The notes beneath the pieces were generated by a model. That model was not told where the DNA came from and made no database searches. It saw nothing but the letters and a program-made list of their open reading frames with translations. DNA of 64,000 nucleotides from Bacteroidota bacterium. Lineage in GTDB: Bacteria > Bacteroidota > Bacteroidia > Chitinophagales > Chitinophagaceae. The position numbers and the translations under genes were made by a program. The stretch is taken from the NCBI GenBank assembly GCA_016868775.1, contig VGFT01000003.1, forward strand, positions 1 to 64,000, in the 5' to 3' direction. Of this stretch, positions 26,662 through 36,691 are shown in pieces. Within the stretch, counting starts at the first letter, position 1; each line of letters begins with the position of its first letter.

Positions 26662-27537
26662 ATGAGTATACTCGTCAATAAATCATCCAAGGTTCTGATA
26701 CAAGGATTTACCGGAACGGAGGGCAGTTTTCATACGGGACAAATGATCGAGTACGGAACCCAGGTGGGGGGGGGCGTTACCCCGGGTAAAGGCGGCACCA
26801 CACACCTCGACCGACCCGTTTTCAATACGGTTGCAGAGGGCGTAAAAGCTACCGGTGCCAACGTGAGCATCATCTTCGTTCCCCCGGCCTTTGCCGCTGA
26901 TGCCATCATGGAAGCTGCGGAGGCCGGCATTGAACTGGTGGTCTGTATCACGGAGGGAATTCCCGTACAGGACATGGTCAAGGCCAAAAATTATTTATTG
27001 GGCAAAAACACCCGCTTGATCGGTCCCAACTGCCCCGGTGTTATCACCGCCGGTCAGTGCAAAGTGGGCATCATGCCCGGTTTTGTATTCATCCCCGGTC
27101 GAATTGGCATCGTCTCCAAATCCGGCACCCTCACCTATGAGGCGGCCGATCAGGTAGCCAAGGCCGGACTGGGTATTTCTACAGCCGTAGGAATCGGAGG
27201 CGACCCCATCATTGGCACCACCACCCGCGATGCCATGGAACTTTTCATGAATGACCCGAATACCGATGCGATTGTGATGATCGGCGAGATCGGAGGCAGG
27301 ATGGAAGCCGAAGCGGCTCATTGGATCAAGCAACAAGGCAATAAAAAACCTGTAGTGGGATTTATCGCGGGACAAACCGCGCCGCCCGGTCGGCGTATGG
27401 GTCACGCAGGTGCCATCGTGGGCGGCGCGGATGATACCGCTGCTGCGAAAATGAAGATTATGAGTGAGTGCGGAATACATGTGGTGAGCAGTCCCGCCGA
27501 CATCGGAAAGAAAATGGCCGAAGTCCTCGGAATATAA
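26662..27537 (+). CDS. sucD: Succinate-CoA ligase, ADP-forming, alpha subunit
   Basis: TCA-cycle enzyme half that carries the phosphohistidine and the CoA-binding Rossmann fold. At 291 residues it is full length. Marks: [20 protein letters not shown] with the CoA loop, [41 protein letters not shown] and the catalytic histidine in [11 protein letters not shown] nine-G run (26766-26774) is in frame inside a glycine loop. The beta subunit gene sucC is not adjacent. A strong terminator follows immediately. Confidence 0.96.
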   Translation: MSILVNKSSKVLIQGFTGTEGSFHTGQMIEYGTQVGGGVTPGKGGTTHLDRPVFNTVAEGVKATGANVSIIFVPPAFAADAIMEAAEAGIELVVCITEGIPVQDMVKAKNYLLGKNTRLIGPNCPGVITAGQCKVGIMPGFVFIPGRIGIVSKSGTLTYEAADQVAKAGLGISTAVGIGGDPIIGTTTRDAMELFMNDPNTDAIVMIGEIGGRMEAEAAHWIKQQGNKKPVVGFIAGQTAPPGRRMGHAGAIVGGADDTAAAKMKIMSECGIHVVSSPADIGKKMAEVLGI

Positions 27538-27545
27538 CAACCCAA

Positions 27546-27568
27546 CCGCATCTCCGATGCGGTTTTTT
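27546..27568 (+). terminator. Rho-independent terminator after sucD
   Basis: Perfect 7-bp stem CCGCATC/GATGCGG with a TCC loop, followed by six T. It starts nine bases after the sucD stop codon. Confidence 0.9.
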
Positions 27569-27584
27569 CTTGAATACTAGTGGC

Positions 27585-28634
27585 ATGCAGGTAGATCTAC
27601 TGATCGTTGGTCAAGGCCTTTGCGGCAGCTGGCTGAGTTATGAAGCCCAAAGGGCCGGCTTAAGCGTTTGTGTACTGGATACACAAAGACCCAATTCTCC
27701 TTCTCGCATCTCCGCGGGCATCATCAATCCCATTACCGGAAGGCGACAGGTGGAAGTCTGGTTATCCGACGAGTTGCTCGCGCACGCAAAATCTGCTTAC
27801 TCATCCATGTCGGAAACCTTGAACCGACCGCTGATCCGCCAAACCACCCTGATCGATTTTTTCCCTTCCGATCAAATGTGCAAGAGCTTTCAGGATCGGA
27901 TCGCACAAAACGGAAAATTTGTCTCCCTAGCGCAAGAAACACAGATAACTATGCTCCCGTTTGATCAACCGCATGGAGCCGGCATCATCAACCCCGTATT
28001 TCTGATCGACCTGCCCGCATTTCTCGAGGGAAATCAAAAAAAGTTGATCGATACCGGATCCTTGTTGGAAGAGCAAGTGGAGGCAACGCAGCTACGAATC
28101 GAACCGGATGGTGTTCGATACAAGGATATCCGGGCTGAACGGATCGTTTTTTGTGAGGGAACCGCGGGGCTATCCGCTCATTTTTTTCCGAACCTTCCTT
28201 TTGCCCCCAACAAAGGGGAGGTCTTGATTCTGGACATACCCGGATTGCAAAGGGATCATTTGTACAAACACGGATTGATGTTGGCACCACTCTCAGATGG
28301 TACCTGGTGGGCCGGATCGAGTTATCAATGGTCGTTCAACCACCCTCACCCTACCCCGGCTTTCCGAGAAGAAATGGAGCGCACGTTAAAGAGCTGGCTG
28401 ACGCTTCCCTTTCAAGTGATCGATCACCGGGCCGGGGTTCGTCCCGCTACCCTCGAACGCCGGCCCTTCGTCGGATTTCATCCACAACTGCCACGCATAG
28501 GAATACTCAATGGCATGGGCACCAAAGGTTGTTCGCTGGCACCCTTTTTTGCCCGGGAATTGATTAGGCATTGGTTTCTGGAAGAACCGATTCACCCCGA
28601 GGCTTCGATCGAGCGGTTTTCAATCGCGCGCTGA
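27585..28634 (+). CDS. FAD-dependent oxidoreductase (DAO family)
   Basis: A 349-residue flavoprotein. Start at ATG 27585 (MQVDLLIVGQGLCGSWLSYE), chosen because the dinucleotide-binding motif VGQGLCGSWLS lies right at the N-terminus; the longer frame runs back through the sucD terminator. GIINPITGRRQV and the C-terminal GILNGMGTKGCSLAPFFARELI in form, which closes over FAD, support the amino-acid-oxidase-like group. Substrate not known; no signal peptide. Confidence 0.87.
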   Translation: MQVDLLIVGQGLCGSWLSYEAQRAGLSVCVLDTQRPNSPSRISAGIINPITGRRQVEVWLSDELLAHAKSAYSSMSETLNRPLIRQTTLIDFFPSDQMCKSFQDRIAQNGKFVSLAQETQITMLPFDQPHGAGIINPVFLIDLPAFLEGNQKKLIDTGSLLEEQVEATQLRIEPDGVRYKDIRAERIVFCEGTAGLSAHFFPNLPFAPNKGEVLILDIPGLQRDHLYKHGLMLAPLSDGTWWAGSSYQWSFNHPHPTPAFREEMERTLKSWLTLPFQVIDHRAGVRPATLERRPFVGFHPQLPRIGILNGMGTKGCSLAPFFARELIRHWFLEEPIHPEASIERFSIAR

Positions 28635-28670
28635 AACCAATTTTTATTATCTTTCCCCAAACCAACGAAC

Positions 28671-29084
28671 ATGCCCGAGCAAACCGAATCCGTTTATTAC
28701 ATCCCCGCCCGTTTTCGACGGATGGAGAACATGCACATTGTTTTCTGGCTCCTCAAAGACATTAGCTGGTGTTTGTTTTGGAAGGAATTGGGAATTGCAA
28801 TGATCCTGCCCACGCTGACCATCGCGATCATGATCAGCTGGCGCACCCGCCACATTGCCTCCGAGTTGGCGCACAATCTGGCCGTGGCGTTTTGGATCAG
28901 TGCCAACTCGTTTTGGATGATCTCGGAGTTTTTGGGATTCGATGTGGCGATCATATGGAGGGACATTACCGGAAAACAACTCTCCCTGATCCCGTTTTTT
29001 ATCGGAGTGCTGATTCTGGTGAACTATTATCTATTTCAACGCCCTCGGGAAATACGCGAGAAAAGAACCACCACCCTTCTATAA
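28671..29084 (+). CDS. Small membrane protein, unknown function
   Basis: A 137-residue protein with three likely transmembrane segments (residues about 40-57, 67-88 and 103-121). The N-terminal motif [25 protein letters not shown] and a polar loop around [12 protein letters not shown] suggest a conserved family, but I do not recognise a named one. A near promoter box (TATCTTTC) lies about 25 bases upstream. It stands between an oxidoreductase gene and aspS. Confidence 0.7.
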   Translation: MPEQTESVYYIPARFRRMENMHIVFWLLKDISWCLFWKELGIAMILPTLTIAIMISWRTRHIASELAHNLAVAFWISANSFWMISEFLGFDVAIIWRDITGKQLSLIPFFIGVLILVNYYLFQRPREIREKRTTTLL

Positions 29085-29113
29085 ACTCCGTTTCCGTTGC
29101 CCCGGATTCGGGT

Positions 29114-29121
29114 TATCTTTG
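29114..29121 (+). promoter_or_regulatory. -7 promoter box for aspS
   Basis: TATCTTTG, an exact TAnnTTTG, 18 bases before the ATG at 29140. It rules out the earlier in-frame TTG at 29119 as start. Confidence 0.65.
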
Positions 29122-29139
29122 CGAGGGAAAATTACTTTC

Positions 29140-30969
29140 ATGTTCAGAACTCATACTTGTGGTGAATTGCGGGCCGGTCATGTTGGAAAAAACACGACCC
29201 TGGCCGGCTGGGTACAGACCATCCGAAAATTCGGATCGATCACGTTTGTGGACCTGCGCGACCGCTATGGCATCACCCAATTGCTGTTCAATGAGTCGCT
29301 GAACCCCGAGCTGGAAAAAAATCCCCTTGGAAGAGAATTCGTCCTGCAAGTAAACGGCACCGTTTCTGAACGCAGCAACAAAAATACCCAACTGCCTACC
29401 GGCGACATTGAAATACTGGTTTCTTCCTTCACCATCCTCAATGCCGCCGCTACCCCTCCCTTTACCATTCAGGACGATACCGATGGGGGCGACGACCTGC
29501 GGATGCGCTATCGATACCTTGACCTGCGTCGCCCAGCCGTGCGCAATAATCTTGAGCTGCGGGATGCCGTCAACCGTGCCGCTCGCAATTACCTGCATCA
29601 AGAAGGATTTCTGGATATTGAAACGCCGTTTCTGATCAAGTCGACCCCCGAAGGGGCCCGCGACTTCGTGGTACCCTCTCGGATGAATCCTGGACAATTT
29701 TACGCCCTCCCGCAATCGCCCCAAACCTTTAAGCAATTGCTGATGGTAAGTGGCTACGATCGTTATTATCAGATCGTGAAATGTTTTCGCGATGAAGACC
29801 TGCGTGCCGACCGTCAGCCTGAATTCACCCAGATCGATTGTGAAATGTCGTTCGTGGAACAAGAGGATATTCTCCAAATGTTCGAAGGGCTGATCAAAAG
29901 TATTTTCAAGGAAGTAAAAGGAATCGATTACACAGAAACCGTGCAGCGGATGAGCTGGGAGGAAGCCATGTGGACTTGCGGCAACGACAAGCCCGATATC
30001 CGCATTGGCATGAAACTGCTTAACCTGAAAAAACCGGATTCGGTTTACCGCGACCGCAACGCATCGCCTGAATTGATCTGCGGAGCCGATTTTAAAGTTT
30101 TTGATGAAGCTGAAACCGTGATCGCCCTAGCCGTTCCCGGTGCAGCCGAATACACCCGCAAACAAACCGATGAACTGACCGAGTGGGTGAAGCGTCCGCA
30201 GATCGGGATGAAAGGATTGGTGTATATCAAGTGTCAGTCGGACGGCCACTTCAAAAGCTCCGTCGATAAATTCTATTCGGAAGAGCGATTACAAGCCATT
30301 GCGCAGGCCTGTGGGGCCCAGCCCGGCGACCTCGTCCTAATCGTAGCCGGCGCCGAAGAAAGAACCCGGAAGGCCGCCAGTGAATTGCGGTTGGAATTGG
30401 GAGAGCGAATGGGTCTTCGTAAAAAAGATGAATTCAAATTGCTGTGGGTATTGGACTTCCCGCTTTTCGAATACGATGAAGAAGGCAATCGATGGGTAGC
30501 GCGTCATCATCCGTTCACCGCGCCCAAACCCACACAGATAACCACGATGATCGAGAAAGAGCCGGCAATCTCAGATGCCAGCAAATACCTGGATCACCCG
30601 TATGCGCAGATCAAGGCCAATGCCTATGATATGGTATTGAACGGGAATGAAATCGGTGGTGGTTCTATCCGAATTTATCAACGGGCCTTGCAAGAAAAAA
30701 TGTTCGCCGCCCTTGGAATGGATAAGGAAGAACAACAGCACAAGTTCGGATTCCTACTCGGAGCCTTTGAATACGGAGCGCCTCCTCATGGGGGCATTGC
30801 CTTTGGGTTCGATCGACTTTGTTCGATCCTCGGAGGCAGCGAGAGCATTCGTGATTTCATTGCGTTTCCGAAGAACAATGCCGGAAGGGACGTGATGCTA
30901 GATGCACCTTCATCGATCGATGATAAACAACTGGACGAATTGCAGATCCGGTTGGATCTCAAAAAATGA
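29140..30969 (+). CDS. aspS: Aspartate--tRNA ligase
   Basis: Class II aminoacyl-tRNA synthetase charging tRNA-Asp. Start at ATG 29140 ([17 protein letters not shown]), which matches the usual N-terminus, giving 609 residues. OB-fold anticodon domain (about 1-105), then the catalytic core with motif 2 [20 protein letters not shown] and motif 3 GIAFGFDRL; the bacterial-type GAD insertion lies in the middle (about 280-410). Its stop is two bases from that of the convergent E1 gene. Confidence 0.97.
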   Translation: MFRTHTCGELRAGHVGKNTTLAGWVQTIRKFGSITFVDLRDRYGITQLLFNESLNPELEKNPLGREFVLQVNGTVSERSNKNTQLPTGDIEILVSSFTILNAAATPPFTIQDDTDGGDDLRMRYRYLDLRRPAVRNNLELRDAVNRAARNYLHQEGFLDIETPFLIKSTPEGARDFVVPSRMNPGQFYALPQSPQTFKQLLMVSGYDRYYQIVKCFRDEDLRADRQPEFTQIDCEMSFVEQEDILQMFEGLIKSIFKEVKGIDYTETVQRMSWEEAMWTCGNDKPDIRIGMKLLNLKKPDSVYRDRNASPELICGADFKVFDEAETVIALAVPGAAEYTRKQTDELTEWVKRPQIGMKGLVYIKCQSDGHFKSSVDKFYSEERLQAIAQACGAQPGDLVLIVAGAEERTRKAASELRLELGERMGLRKKDEFKLLWVLDFPLFEYDEEGNRWVARHHPFTAPKPTQITTMIEKEPAISDASKYLDHPYAQIKANAYDMVLNGNEIGGGSIRIYQRALQEKMFAALGMDKEEQQHKFGFLLGAFEYGAPPHGGIAFGFDRLCSILGGSESIRDFIAFPKNNAGRDVMLDAPSSIDDKQLDELQIRLDLKK

Positions 30970-30971
30970 TC

Positions 30972-33029
30972 TTACTCGTTCAGTAGGCGATTGACTCGCT
31001 CGGCTACTTTCTGCGCGCTGGGGAGCATAGCTTTTTCCAATCCCATATTCATCGGTACGGCCGGCAGATCCAGTGCGCCCATCACTTGAATGGGTGCATC
31101 CAGTGAGGAGAAACAATGCGTAGTGAGTTTTCCGGCCAGCGATTGTACGAAGGAGTGCGTCTCTTGTTCTTCGGTGAGCATCAAACATTTTCCATGTACC
31201 CGGATGCGGGCGATGAGCAAGTCTTCATCGACGGGTGCCAGGGTACGCAGGTCGATAATTTCGATCTGTCCGGGAAAATCCATTGCCGCTTCTTTGGCCC
31301 AATACACGCCCATTCCATAGGTGATGATCAAAAGCGTATCGCCGGCATCCAGATAATCTTCCTCGGCCTGTAATACGATCTGTGCTTTCCCCAGCGGTAA
31401 GATATAATCCGCATCGGGCTCCGGGGTGCGGGCCTCTTCGGTACCGGGCACTTTGCTCCAATAGAGTCCCTTGTGCTCGAGCATCACAACGGGATTGGGA
31501 TCGTAATAGGCCGCTTTCATGAGTCCCTTCATATCGGCCGCATTCGAGGGATAGACCACTTTGATGCCTTTGATGGAGAGCAGGGTGCTTTCGACCGAGC
31601 CGCTGTGGTAGGGACCACCGCCGCCGTAGGCCCCGATGGGAACGCGCAGGATCATGGGCACAGGAAATTTTCCCATCGACAGATAACAGCTTTTGGAAAG
31701 TTCGGTGACCAGTTGGTTTAGTCCGGGATAGATATAATCGGCGAATTGTACTTCCACAATGGGACGAATCTCCACGGCGGCCATGCCCACGGTTGACCCT
31801 ACGATATATGCTTCTTGAATAGCCGTATTGAATACGCGGTGATCGCCGAATTGATCGCCCAAGGTTGCGGCTTCACGAAACACGCCGCCCAGCCGTTTGC
31901 CTACGTCTTGTCCGTATACGATGGCTTCCGGATGTTTTTGCATGAGCTCGCGGATCGCGAAGAGCGCGGCATCGACCATGATCACTTTGGCCGCACCGGG
32001 TGGATTTCGTTCGCCTTGTTCCTGTGTGATGGGCGTTGGGGCGAATACATGTTGGCGAACCGTTTCGGGGTCTGGATCGGGGGCTTGAACGGCGCGGTCG
32101 AAATCTTGTTCAATAAGCCACTCGGCTTCGGCGCGAATATTTTCCAATTCGGATTCAGCTATTCCGGCCGCAAGAATTTTTCGTTTCAGTTTGACAAAAG
32201 GGTCGTGTGCGTGGTGTTTTTCGAGATCGGCTTCGTCGCGATAAAATTCTTTTCGCACGCCGCTGGTATGGTGGCCGAGCAAGGGAACGGAGGCGTGTAC
32301 GAGGATCGGAGCACGTTTGTCGCGCACATATTGCACGGCTTCTTGCATCACGCGGTAAGAGGCTTCAAAATCGCTGCCATCGACTTGAACGCGGTGCATG
32401 CCTTTGAATCCGGCCGCGAATTCAAAGGCGTTCATGGCACGGGATTCTTCGGCGGTGACGCTGATGCCCCATTGATTGTCCTGCACCAAATACAAAATAG
32501 GCAGTTGATGCAGTACGGCGGTTTGCCAGGCTTCGCTGACTTCTCCTTCAGTAACACTGGCATCGCCGAGGGAGCAGATCACTACAGGTGAATCGTTTAG
32601 CAAGGAATGGTTGGGATCCTGTTTTTCCCAATAACGGAGTCCGTGTGCGATCCCCGTGGTTGGAATAACCTGCATCCCGGTGGCGCTGCTTTGGTGGATG
32701 ATGGTGGATTTATCGGGACTGCGGTAGTTGGGATGCGCATAGTATTCACGTCCGCCCGTAAAAGGGTCTTCGCCCTTTGCGAGTAGTTGCAGCATCAGTT
32801 CGTAGGGGGAGAATTCGAGTCCGAGTAAGAGACTATCGTCGCGGTAATACGGACTTACATAGTCATTTGGACCCAGCTGATAGGCGGTTGCGAGTTGGAT
32901 GGCTTCGTGTCCGCGGGCCGTGGCATGAACATATTTACAGATCGATCGGTTCGCCTCGTATTTGCTGGCCATGGCGGAGAGCAGGGCCATGTGTCGGTAT
33001 GCGCGGAGTTGGATATCGGTGGCGAGCAT
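30972..33029 (-). CDS. Fused 2-oxoacid dehydrogenase E1 (alpha plus beta), branched-chain type
   Basis: Thiamine-diphosphate enzyme that decarboxylates a 2-oxoacid (probably branched-chain) and passes the acyl group to the E2 lipoyl domain. One 685-residue chain carries both subunits. The alpha half (about 1-330) has the ThDP motif GDASVTEGEVSEAWQTAVLHQLPILYLVQDNQW in form. The beta half (about 345-685) has AIRELMQKHPEAIVYGQDVGKRLGGVFREA in form, VEVQFADYIYPGLNQL and GGGGPYHSGSVES. Such fusions are common in Bacteroidota. It is downstream of an FAH-type gene on the same strand. Confidence 0.92.
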   Translation of the reverse strand: MLATDIQLRAYRHMALLSAMASKYEANRSICKYVHATARGHEAIQLATAYQLGPNDYVSPYYRDDSLLLGLEFSPYELMLQLLAKGEDPFTGGREYYAHPNYRSPDKSTIIHQSSATGMQVIPTTGIAHGLRYWEKQDPNHSLLNDSPVVICSLGDASVTEGEVSEAWQTAVLHQLPILYLVQDNQWGISVTAEESRAMNAFEFAAGFKGMHRVQVDGSDFEASYRVMQEAVQYVRDKRAPILVHASVPLLGHHTSGVRKEFYRDEADLEKHHAHDPFVKLKRKILAAGIAESELENIRAEAEWLIEQDFDRAVQAPDPDPETVRQHVFAPTPITQEQGERNPPGAAKVIMVDAALFAIRELMQKHPEAIVYGQDVGKRLGGVFREAATLGDQFGDHRVFNTAIQEAYIVGSTVGMAAVEIRPIVEVQFADYIYPGLNQLVTELSKSCYLSMGKFPVPMILRVPIGAYGGGGPYHSGSVESTLLSIKGIKVVYPSNAADMKGLMKAAYYDPNPVVMLEHKGLYWSKVPGTEEARTPEPDADYILPLGKAQIVLQAEEDYLDAGDTLLIITYGMGVYWAKEAAMDFPGQIEIIDLRTLAPVDEDLLIARIRVHGKCLMLTEEQETHSFVQSLAGKLTTHCFSSLDAPIQVMGALDLPAVPMNMGLEKAMLPSAQKVAERVNRLLNE

Positions 33030-33043
33030 GGAGGCGTTTTGAT

Positions 33044-33655
33044 TTACTTGACCTCGAGTTTGAAAAGGGAATCGGAGCCAATGAATCCTTCCAGCATGTC
33101 GCCCGGTACCACTTCGCCGACCCCGGCGGGGGTTCCGGTGTAGATAAGGTCGCCGATCTGCAGGGAGAAATAATTTGAGATTTCGGATACGATCCGGTTG
33201 AAGGAGTAGATCATCAGGGAGGAGTCGCCTTGCTGCACGATTTGCCCATCTTTTTGTAGAGAGAACAGGATAGAGGGTTTATCGGCGAAGGATTCAATCG
33301 GGAGCCAGGATCCAAGGACGGCGGAATGATCCCATGCCTTGGCTTTTTCCCAAGGAAGTCCTTTTGTTTTCAGGTCTTGTTGAATATCGCGTGCCGTGAA
33401 GTCGATACCTACGGTAATGGCATCGTAATAGGTTGCGGCTTGTCGCGCTGAGATGTATCGTCCGTTTTTGCTCACCCGCAGCACCAGTTCGCATTCGTAG
33501 TGGAGTTCGTTGGTGAATTCCGGATAATGGAAAAGGGTACCGGTGGGCAGCAGGGCCGATTTGGGTTTGAGGAAGATGACGGGTTCTTCGGGGACATCGT
33601 TTCCCAATTCTTTGGCGTGGGCGGCATAATTTCTACCGATGCAGAAGATTTTCAT
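33044..33655 (-). CDS. Fumarylacetoacetate hydrolase family protein
   Basis: A 203-residue member of the FAH superfamily (2-hydroxyhepta-2,4-diene-1,7-dioate isomerase, acylpyruvase and related). It starts MKIFCIGRNYAAHAKELGND and shows the metal-binding pair of glutamates in ELHYECELVLRV, followed by DFTARDIQ and the closing GDLIYTGTPAGVGEVVPGD. Its length fits acylpyruvase (FAHD1-like) members. It lies 14 bases upstream of the E1 gene and 37 bases after pth. Confidence 0.88.
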   Translation of the reverse strand: MKIFCIGRNYAAHAKELGNDVPEEPVIFLKPKSALLPTGTLFHYPEFTNELHYECELVLRVSKNGRYISARQAATYYDAITVGIDFTARDIQQDLKTKGLPWEKAKAWDHSAVLGSWLPIESFADKPSILFSLQKDGQIVQQGDSSLMIYSFNRIVSEISNYFSLQIGDLIYTGTPAGVGEVVPGDMLEGFIGSDSLFKLEVK

Positions 33656-33692
33656 ATCCGTTATTGGAGGATGCTAAATTAAGAAAAGCCCG

Positions 33693-34271
33693 TCAGGGGA
33701 GTGTATAGCGTTGTTGATTGAGTTGGCTCATGACGGAAGGGAAGCCTTGTTGAAAAACAGATTCGAGGACGGCAACAGCCGCATCGATCTTGTGTTTGAC
33801 CAGCGGTTCTTCTTCCGGTTTCCATTTGCTGAGTACGAAATCGGCTTGCATGCCTTTAGGAAAATCGTTTCCGATGCCGAAGCGAAGGCGGGCATATTGG
33901 GTGCTGCCGAGTACTTCCTGGATGCTGCGCAGGCCGTTATGACCGGCGTCGCTTCCGGCGGTGCGGAGGCGGAGTTGATCGAGCGGGAGGGCCAGGTCGT
34001 CGACGATGACCAGAATGTTTTCATGGTGTATGTTGTCTTTCTCCATCCAATACTTCACGGCTTTGCCGCTGAGGTTCATGTAGGTGGTGGGCAAGAGGCA
34101 GACATATGTTTTCCCCTTCCATTTTACCTCGGAGACGTAGGCCAGTCGGTCGTTTCGAAAGGCACCGCCATGTTTTTGCACGAAGGTGTTGACCACATCG
34201 AAGCCGATGTTGTGGCGGGTGTGGGCGTATTCATTTCCCACGTTACCTAGGCCGACGATCAGGTATTTCAT
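33693..34271 (-). CDS. pth: Peptidyl-tRNA hydrolase
   Basis: Frees tRNA from peptidyl-tRNA that dropped off the ribosome. I place the start at ATG 34271 (MKYLIVGLGNVGNEYAHTRHNIGFD), three codons inside the longest frame; 192 residues is normal. The catalytic histidine is in TRHNIGFDVV, with KPTTYMN-like LLPTTYMNLSGKAV, VIVDDLALPL and GHNGLRSI also present. It follows rplY after a terminator-like hairpin. Confidence 0.95.
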   Translation of the reverse strand: MKYLIVGLGNVGNEYAHTRHNIGFDVVNTFVQKHGGAFRNDRLAYVSEVKWKGKTYVCLLPTTYMNLSGKAVKYWMEKDNIHHENILVIVDDLALPLDQLRLRTAGSDAGHNGLRSIQEVLGSTQYARLRFGIGNDFPKGMQADFVLSKWKPEEEPLVKHKIDAAVAVLESVFQQGFPSVMSQLNQQRYTLP

Positions 34272-34297
34272 TGGGTTCAAGATACTCGATTCAACAT

Positions 34298-34329
34298 AAA
34301 AAGACCCGCATCCGGTGGGGTGCGGGTCT
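34298..34329 (-). terminator. Terminator after rplY (minus strand)
   Basis: Perfect 9-bp stem AGACCCGCA/TGCGGGTCT (34302-34310 with 34321-34329) and a 10-base loop. On the minus strand it is followed by a T-run (34301-34298). It separates rplY from pth. Confidence 0.85.
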
Positions 34330-34349
34330 GAAAGTTTTGATTGGAGCGA

Positions 34350-34979
34350 TTATTTTTTCGCGGCCGGAGCGGCAGCGGCGGGGGCGGCGGCCGGAGCGGC
34401 AGCGGCGGCCGGGGAGGCGGCTTCTTCTTGTTTGAGCTGACGGGTCAGCACCACGGAAGCGATGGGAATGCGGGGGGAGTTTAGGATCTCATAGTTCTCC
34501 ACCTGTACATCTTCCACGCGGATATTTCCGTTGAGGTCGAGGTTATCGATGGGCACATCGATTTTTTCGCGGAGGTGTTTCGGATAGGTCTTCACCTTGA
34601 GGGATTTCATCTTGGTGATGAGTTTACCGCCGTCTTTTACGCCTTTGGAGACGCCGGTGAAGTGAAGGGGAATGTCGGCTACGACTTTTTTGTCTTCGAC
34701 GAGTTCCAGCAGGTCGATGTGGGTGAGTTTGTCGCTCACCTTGTCGAATTGCAGGTCCTTCATGATGGTCCGATAGGTTTGTCCGTCTACTTTCACTTCG
34801 GCGATCTGGAAGTTGGGGGTGTAGGCCAACTTTTTGAATGCGGCTGCCGGTGCGTGAAAATGGATCTCATTTGCACCCCCGTAAATTACACCGGGCACCA
34901 GGTCCTGAGAGCGGAGTTGACGGGTGGCTGACTTGCCGAATCCGGTCCTCAGTTGTCCTTCGATGGTAATCGTGTTCAT
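34350..34979 (-). CDS. rplY: 50S ribosomal protein L25 (CTC form)
   Basis: Binds 5S rRNA in the large subunit. The 209 residues include the L25 domain (1-95, MNTITIEGQLRTGFGKSATR) and the beta-barrel CTC domain (about 100-190, GVKDGGKLITKMKSLKVKTYPKHLREKIDVPIDNL in form). The tail (190-209) is a long Ala/Pro/Lys stretch, low in complexity. It lies 18 bases after prs on the same strand, the usual prs-rplY order in this phylum. Confidence 0.95.
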   Translation of the reverse strand: MNTITIEGQLRTGFGKSATRQLRSQDLVPGVIYGGANEIHFHAPAAAFKKLAYTPNFQIAEVKVDGQTYRTIMKDLQFDKVSDKLTHIDLLELVEDKKVVADIPLHFTGVSKGVKDGGKLITKMKSLKVKTYPKHLREKIDVPIDNLDLNGNIRVEDVQVENYEILNSPRIPIASVVLTRQLKQEEAASPAAAAAPAAAPAAAAPAAKK

Positions 34980-34997
34980 AGTATCTGAGTTAAAGGT

Positions 34998-35945
34998 TTA
35001 CTTGTTTCGCCGCTGCGAATGGACAAAGAGGCTGGTGATGCTCTTGTTTTCAAACGCGTTGCGGATGGCCACCGCAAAGAGTTCAGCTACGGAGAGCACT
35101 TTTAGTTTTGGGCTCTCTTGTCGGAGGGGGATCGTATTACAGACCACCAGTTCTTCCAACACGCTGTTCTCGATGTTCTCGTAGGCCTTGCCGCTGAGCA
35201 CCGGATGGGTGATCAGCGCCCTGACCGAACGGGCTCCCTTGTCCTTGAGCATCCCAGCACTTTTTGCCAGGGTGCCGCCGGTGTCGCAGATGTCGTCGAT
35301 GATGACCACATCCCGGTCGGTGACGTCTCCGATGACCACCATGCTGGCGATTTCGTTGGCTCGTTTCCGGTGTTTATCGCAAATGACCATTTCTGCGTTG
35401 AAATAGCTGGCGATTTCCCGGATCCGGTTGGTAGCCCCTACATCGGGGGCGGCAAAGGTAAGGTTTTCCAGCTTCAGATTCTGGAGATAGGGGATGAAAA
35501 CGGCGTGGCTGTCGAGGTGGTCAACCGGTATGTCAAAATACCCTTGGATCTGGGGGGCGTGGAGGTCCATGGTCACGATCCGGTTGGCCCCAGCGGCGAC
35601 TAACATATTGGCGATCAGCTTACTACCAATGGCTACCCGGGGGCGGTCTTTTCGGTCCTGTCGCGCGTACCCATAATAGGGAATCACGGCAATGACCTTG
35701 TAGGCGGAGGCTCTTCGGGCGGCATCGATCATCAGGAGCAGTTCCATGAGGTTTTCGGCCGGGGAGAAGGTGCTTTGAACGAGGAATACGTAGTCGCCCC
35801 GTACACTTTCCATGAAAATGGGGCTGATCTCCCCATCGCTGAATCGTTGGATGTTGACTTGTCCGAGGTGTGTTCCATACGAGGCACAGATCTGCGTGGC
35901 CAGCTCCTGTGATCCGGTGCCCGCGAATATTTTGGCTTTTTGCAT
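34998..35945 (-). CDS. prs: Ribose-phosphate pyrophosphokinase
   Basis: Makes PRPP from ribose-5-phosphate and ATP, feeding purine, pyrimidine, His, Trp and NAD synthesis. Start at ATG 35945 (MQKAKIFAGTGSQELATQI); the 32-codon upstream extension is not part of the family. At 315 residues it is normal. Marks: PYYGYARQDRKDRPR, VDLHAPQIQGYFDIPVDHL in form (here TMDLHAPQIQGYFD), RKRANE and the PRPP loop VVIIDDICDTGGT. A near -7 box (TATCTTCG, minus strand) lies about 20 bases upstream. Confidence 0.96.
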   Translation of the reverse strand: MQKAKIFAGTGSQELATQICASYGTHLGQVNIQRFSDGEISPIFMESVRGDYVFLVQSTFSPAENLMELLLMIDAARRASAYKVIAVIPYYGYARQDRKDRPRVAIGSKLIANMLVAAGANRIVTMDLHAPQIQGYFDIPVDHLDSHAVFIPYLQNLKLENLTFAAPDVGATNRIREIASYFNAEMVICDKHRKRANEIASMVVIGDVTDRDVVIIDDICDTGGTLAKSAGMLKDKGARSVRALITHPVLSGKAYENIENSVLEELVVCNTIPLRQESPKLKVLSVAELFAVAIRNAFENKSITSLFVHSQRRNK

Positions 35946-36085
35946 GAAGGGGAAATTGTGTGGCGAAGATAAAACTATGTATTTGGTTGGGAGTCGGGCT
36001 GTGCATAACGATTTGTGGCATGGAGACGGGCTGTTGGCCATCGTATCATTGAAGATGGCACAGAAAAAAATTCTGGGGTTGGGGG

Positions 36086-36691
36086 GTGATGGTCGCCAGG
36101 ACCCCCACCCCGCTTTTATTGGCGCGAATCTTGGGCACCTCTAAGGGTGCTCAGATTTTAAGGGAGTCCGTTGAAGGCGATCTGGGTCGGCTGGCTACGA
36201 TGGACCCGGAGGAGCTCATGCAGGTGCGGGGGTTGGGTGCGGAGCGGGCGGACAGGCTATGGGCTGCCTGTGAGTTGGGTCGGAGGTTATTGACTTTTCG
36301 GTTGGGGCAGGTGCGAACGCCCTTGCAATCTTCATCTGAGGCTGTCCGGTATTTGCAGGCGCAGATCGGGTATTTGGATCACGAGGTTTTTTGCGTGATG
36401 TATTTGAATCGGGCCTTGCGGTTGGTCAAGTTGGAGCAGGTGAGTCAGGGTGGTATTACGGGCACGGTTGCCGATCCGCGGATCATTTTCCTAAAGGCCT
36501 TATCGCTACGGGCGGTGAGTTTGATCTTGGGGCACAATCACCCTTCGGGTGCTTTGCATCCAAGCGAATCCGACCGCGAGCTCACCGAAAAAATACGCCG
36601 GGCCGCGGAGTATTTTGATATGACGGTACATGATCACCTGATCGTGAGTCGGGAGGGGTATTACAGTTTTGCGGACGAAGGCATATTATAG
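36086..36691 (+). CDS. radC: RadC-family protein, short N-terminus
   Basis: A JAB/MPN-fold protein of the RadC family (its role in repair is disputed). The helix-hairpin-helix region is LMQVRGLGAERADRLWAACELGRR (about 45-67), and the JAB metal motif is intact: H150-N-H152-P-S-G, with D163 in SESDREL. The C-terminus HDHLIVSREGYYSFADEGIL is standard. The frame starts at GTG 36086 or ATG 36089, and about 20-30 N-terminal residues of the family (the DRPREKLL block) are missing. An in-frame TGA at 36050 blocks extension. An A7 and a G6 run lie just upstream, so a frameshift near the start is possible. Its TAG stop is the first base of repeat array H. Confidence 0.85.
   Translation: MMVARTPTPLLLARILGTSKGAQILRESVEGDLGRLATMDPEELMQVRGLGAERADRLWAACELGRRLLTFRLGQVRTPLQSSSEAVRYLQAQIGYLDHEVFCVMYLNRALRLVKLEQVSQGGITGTVADPRIIFLKALSLRAVSLILGHNHPSGALHPSESDRELTEKIRRAAEYFDMTVHDHLIVSREGYYSFADEGIL

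Noticed and set aside
26766-26774. Nine-G tract in sucD as a phase-variation site
   Set aside because: It encodes a conserved glycine loop of an essential TCA enzyme; on/off switching is implausible.
29119-29139. Earlier TTG start for aspS
   Set aside because: It overlaps the TATCTTTG promoter box; the ATG at 29140 matches the known N-terminus.
34390-34425. Ala/Pro low-complexity tail of rplY as a frameshift artefact
   Set aside because: The frame is open and the L25 CTC domain runs into it normally; such tails are common in this phylum.
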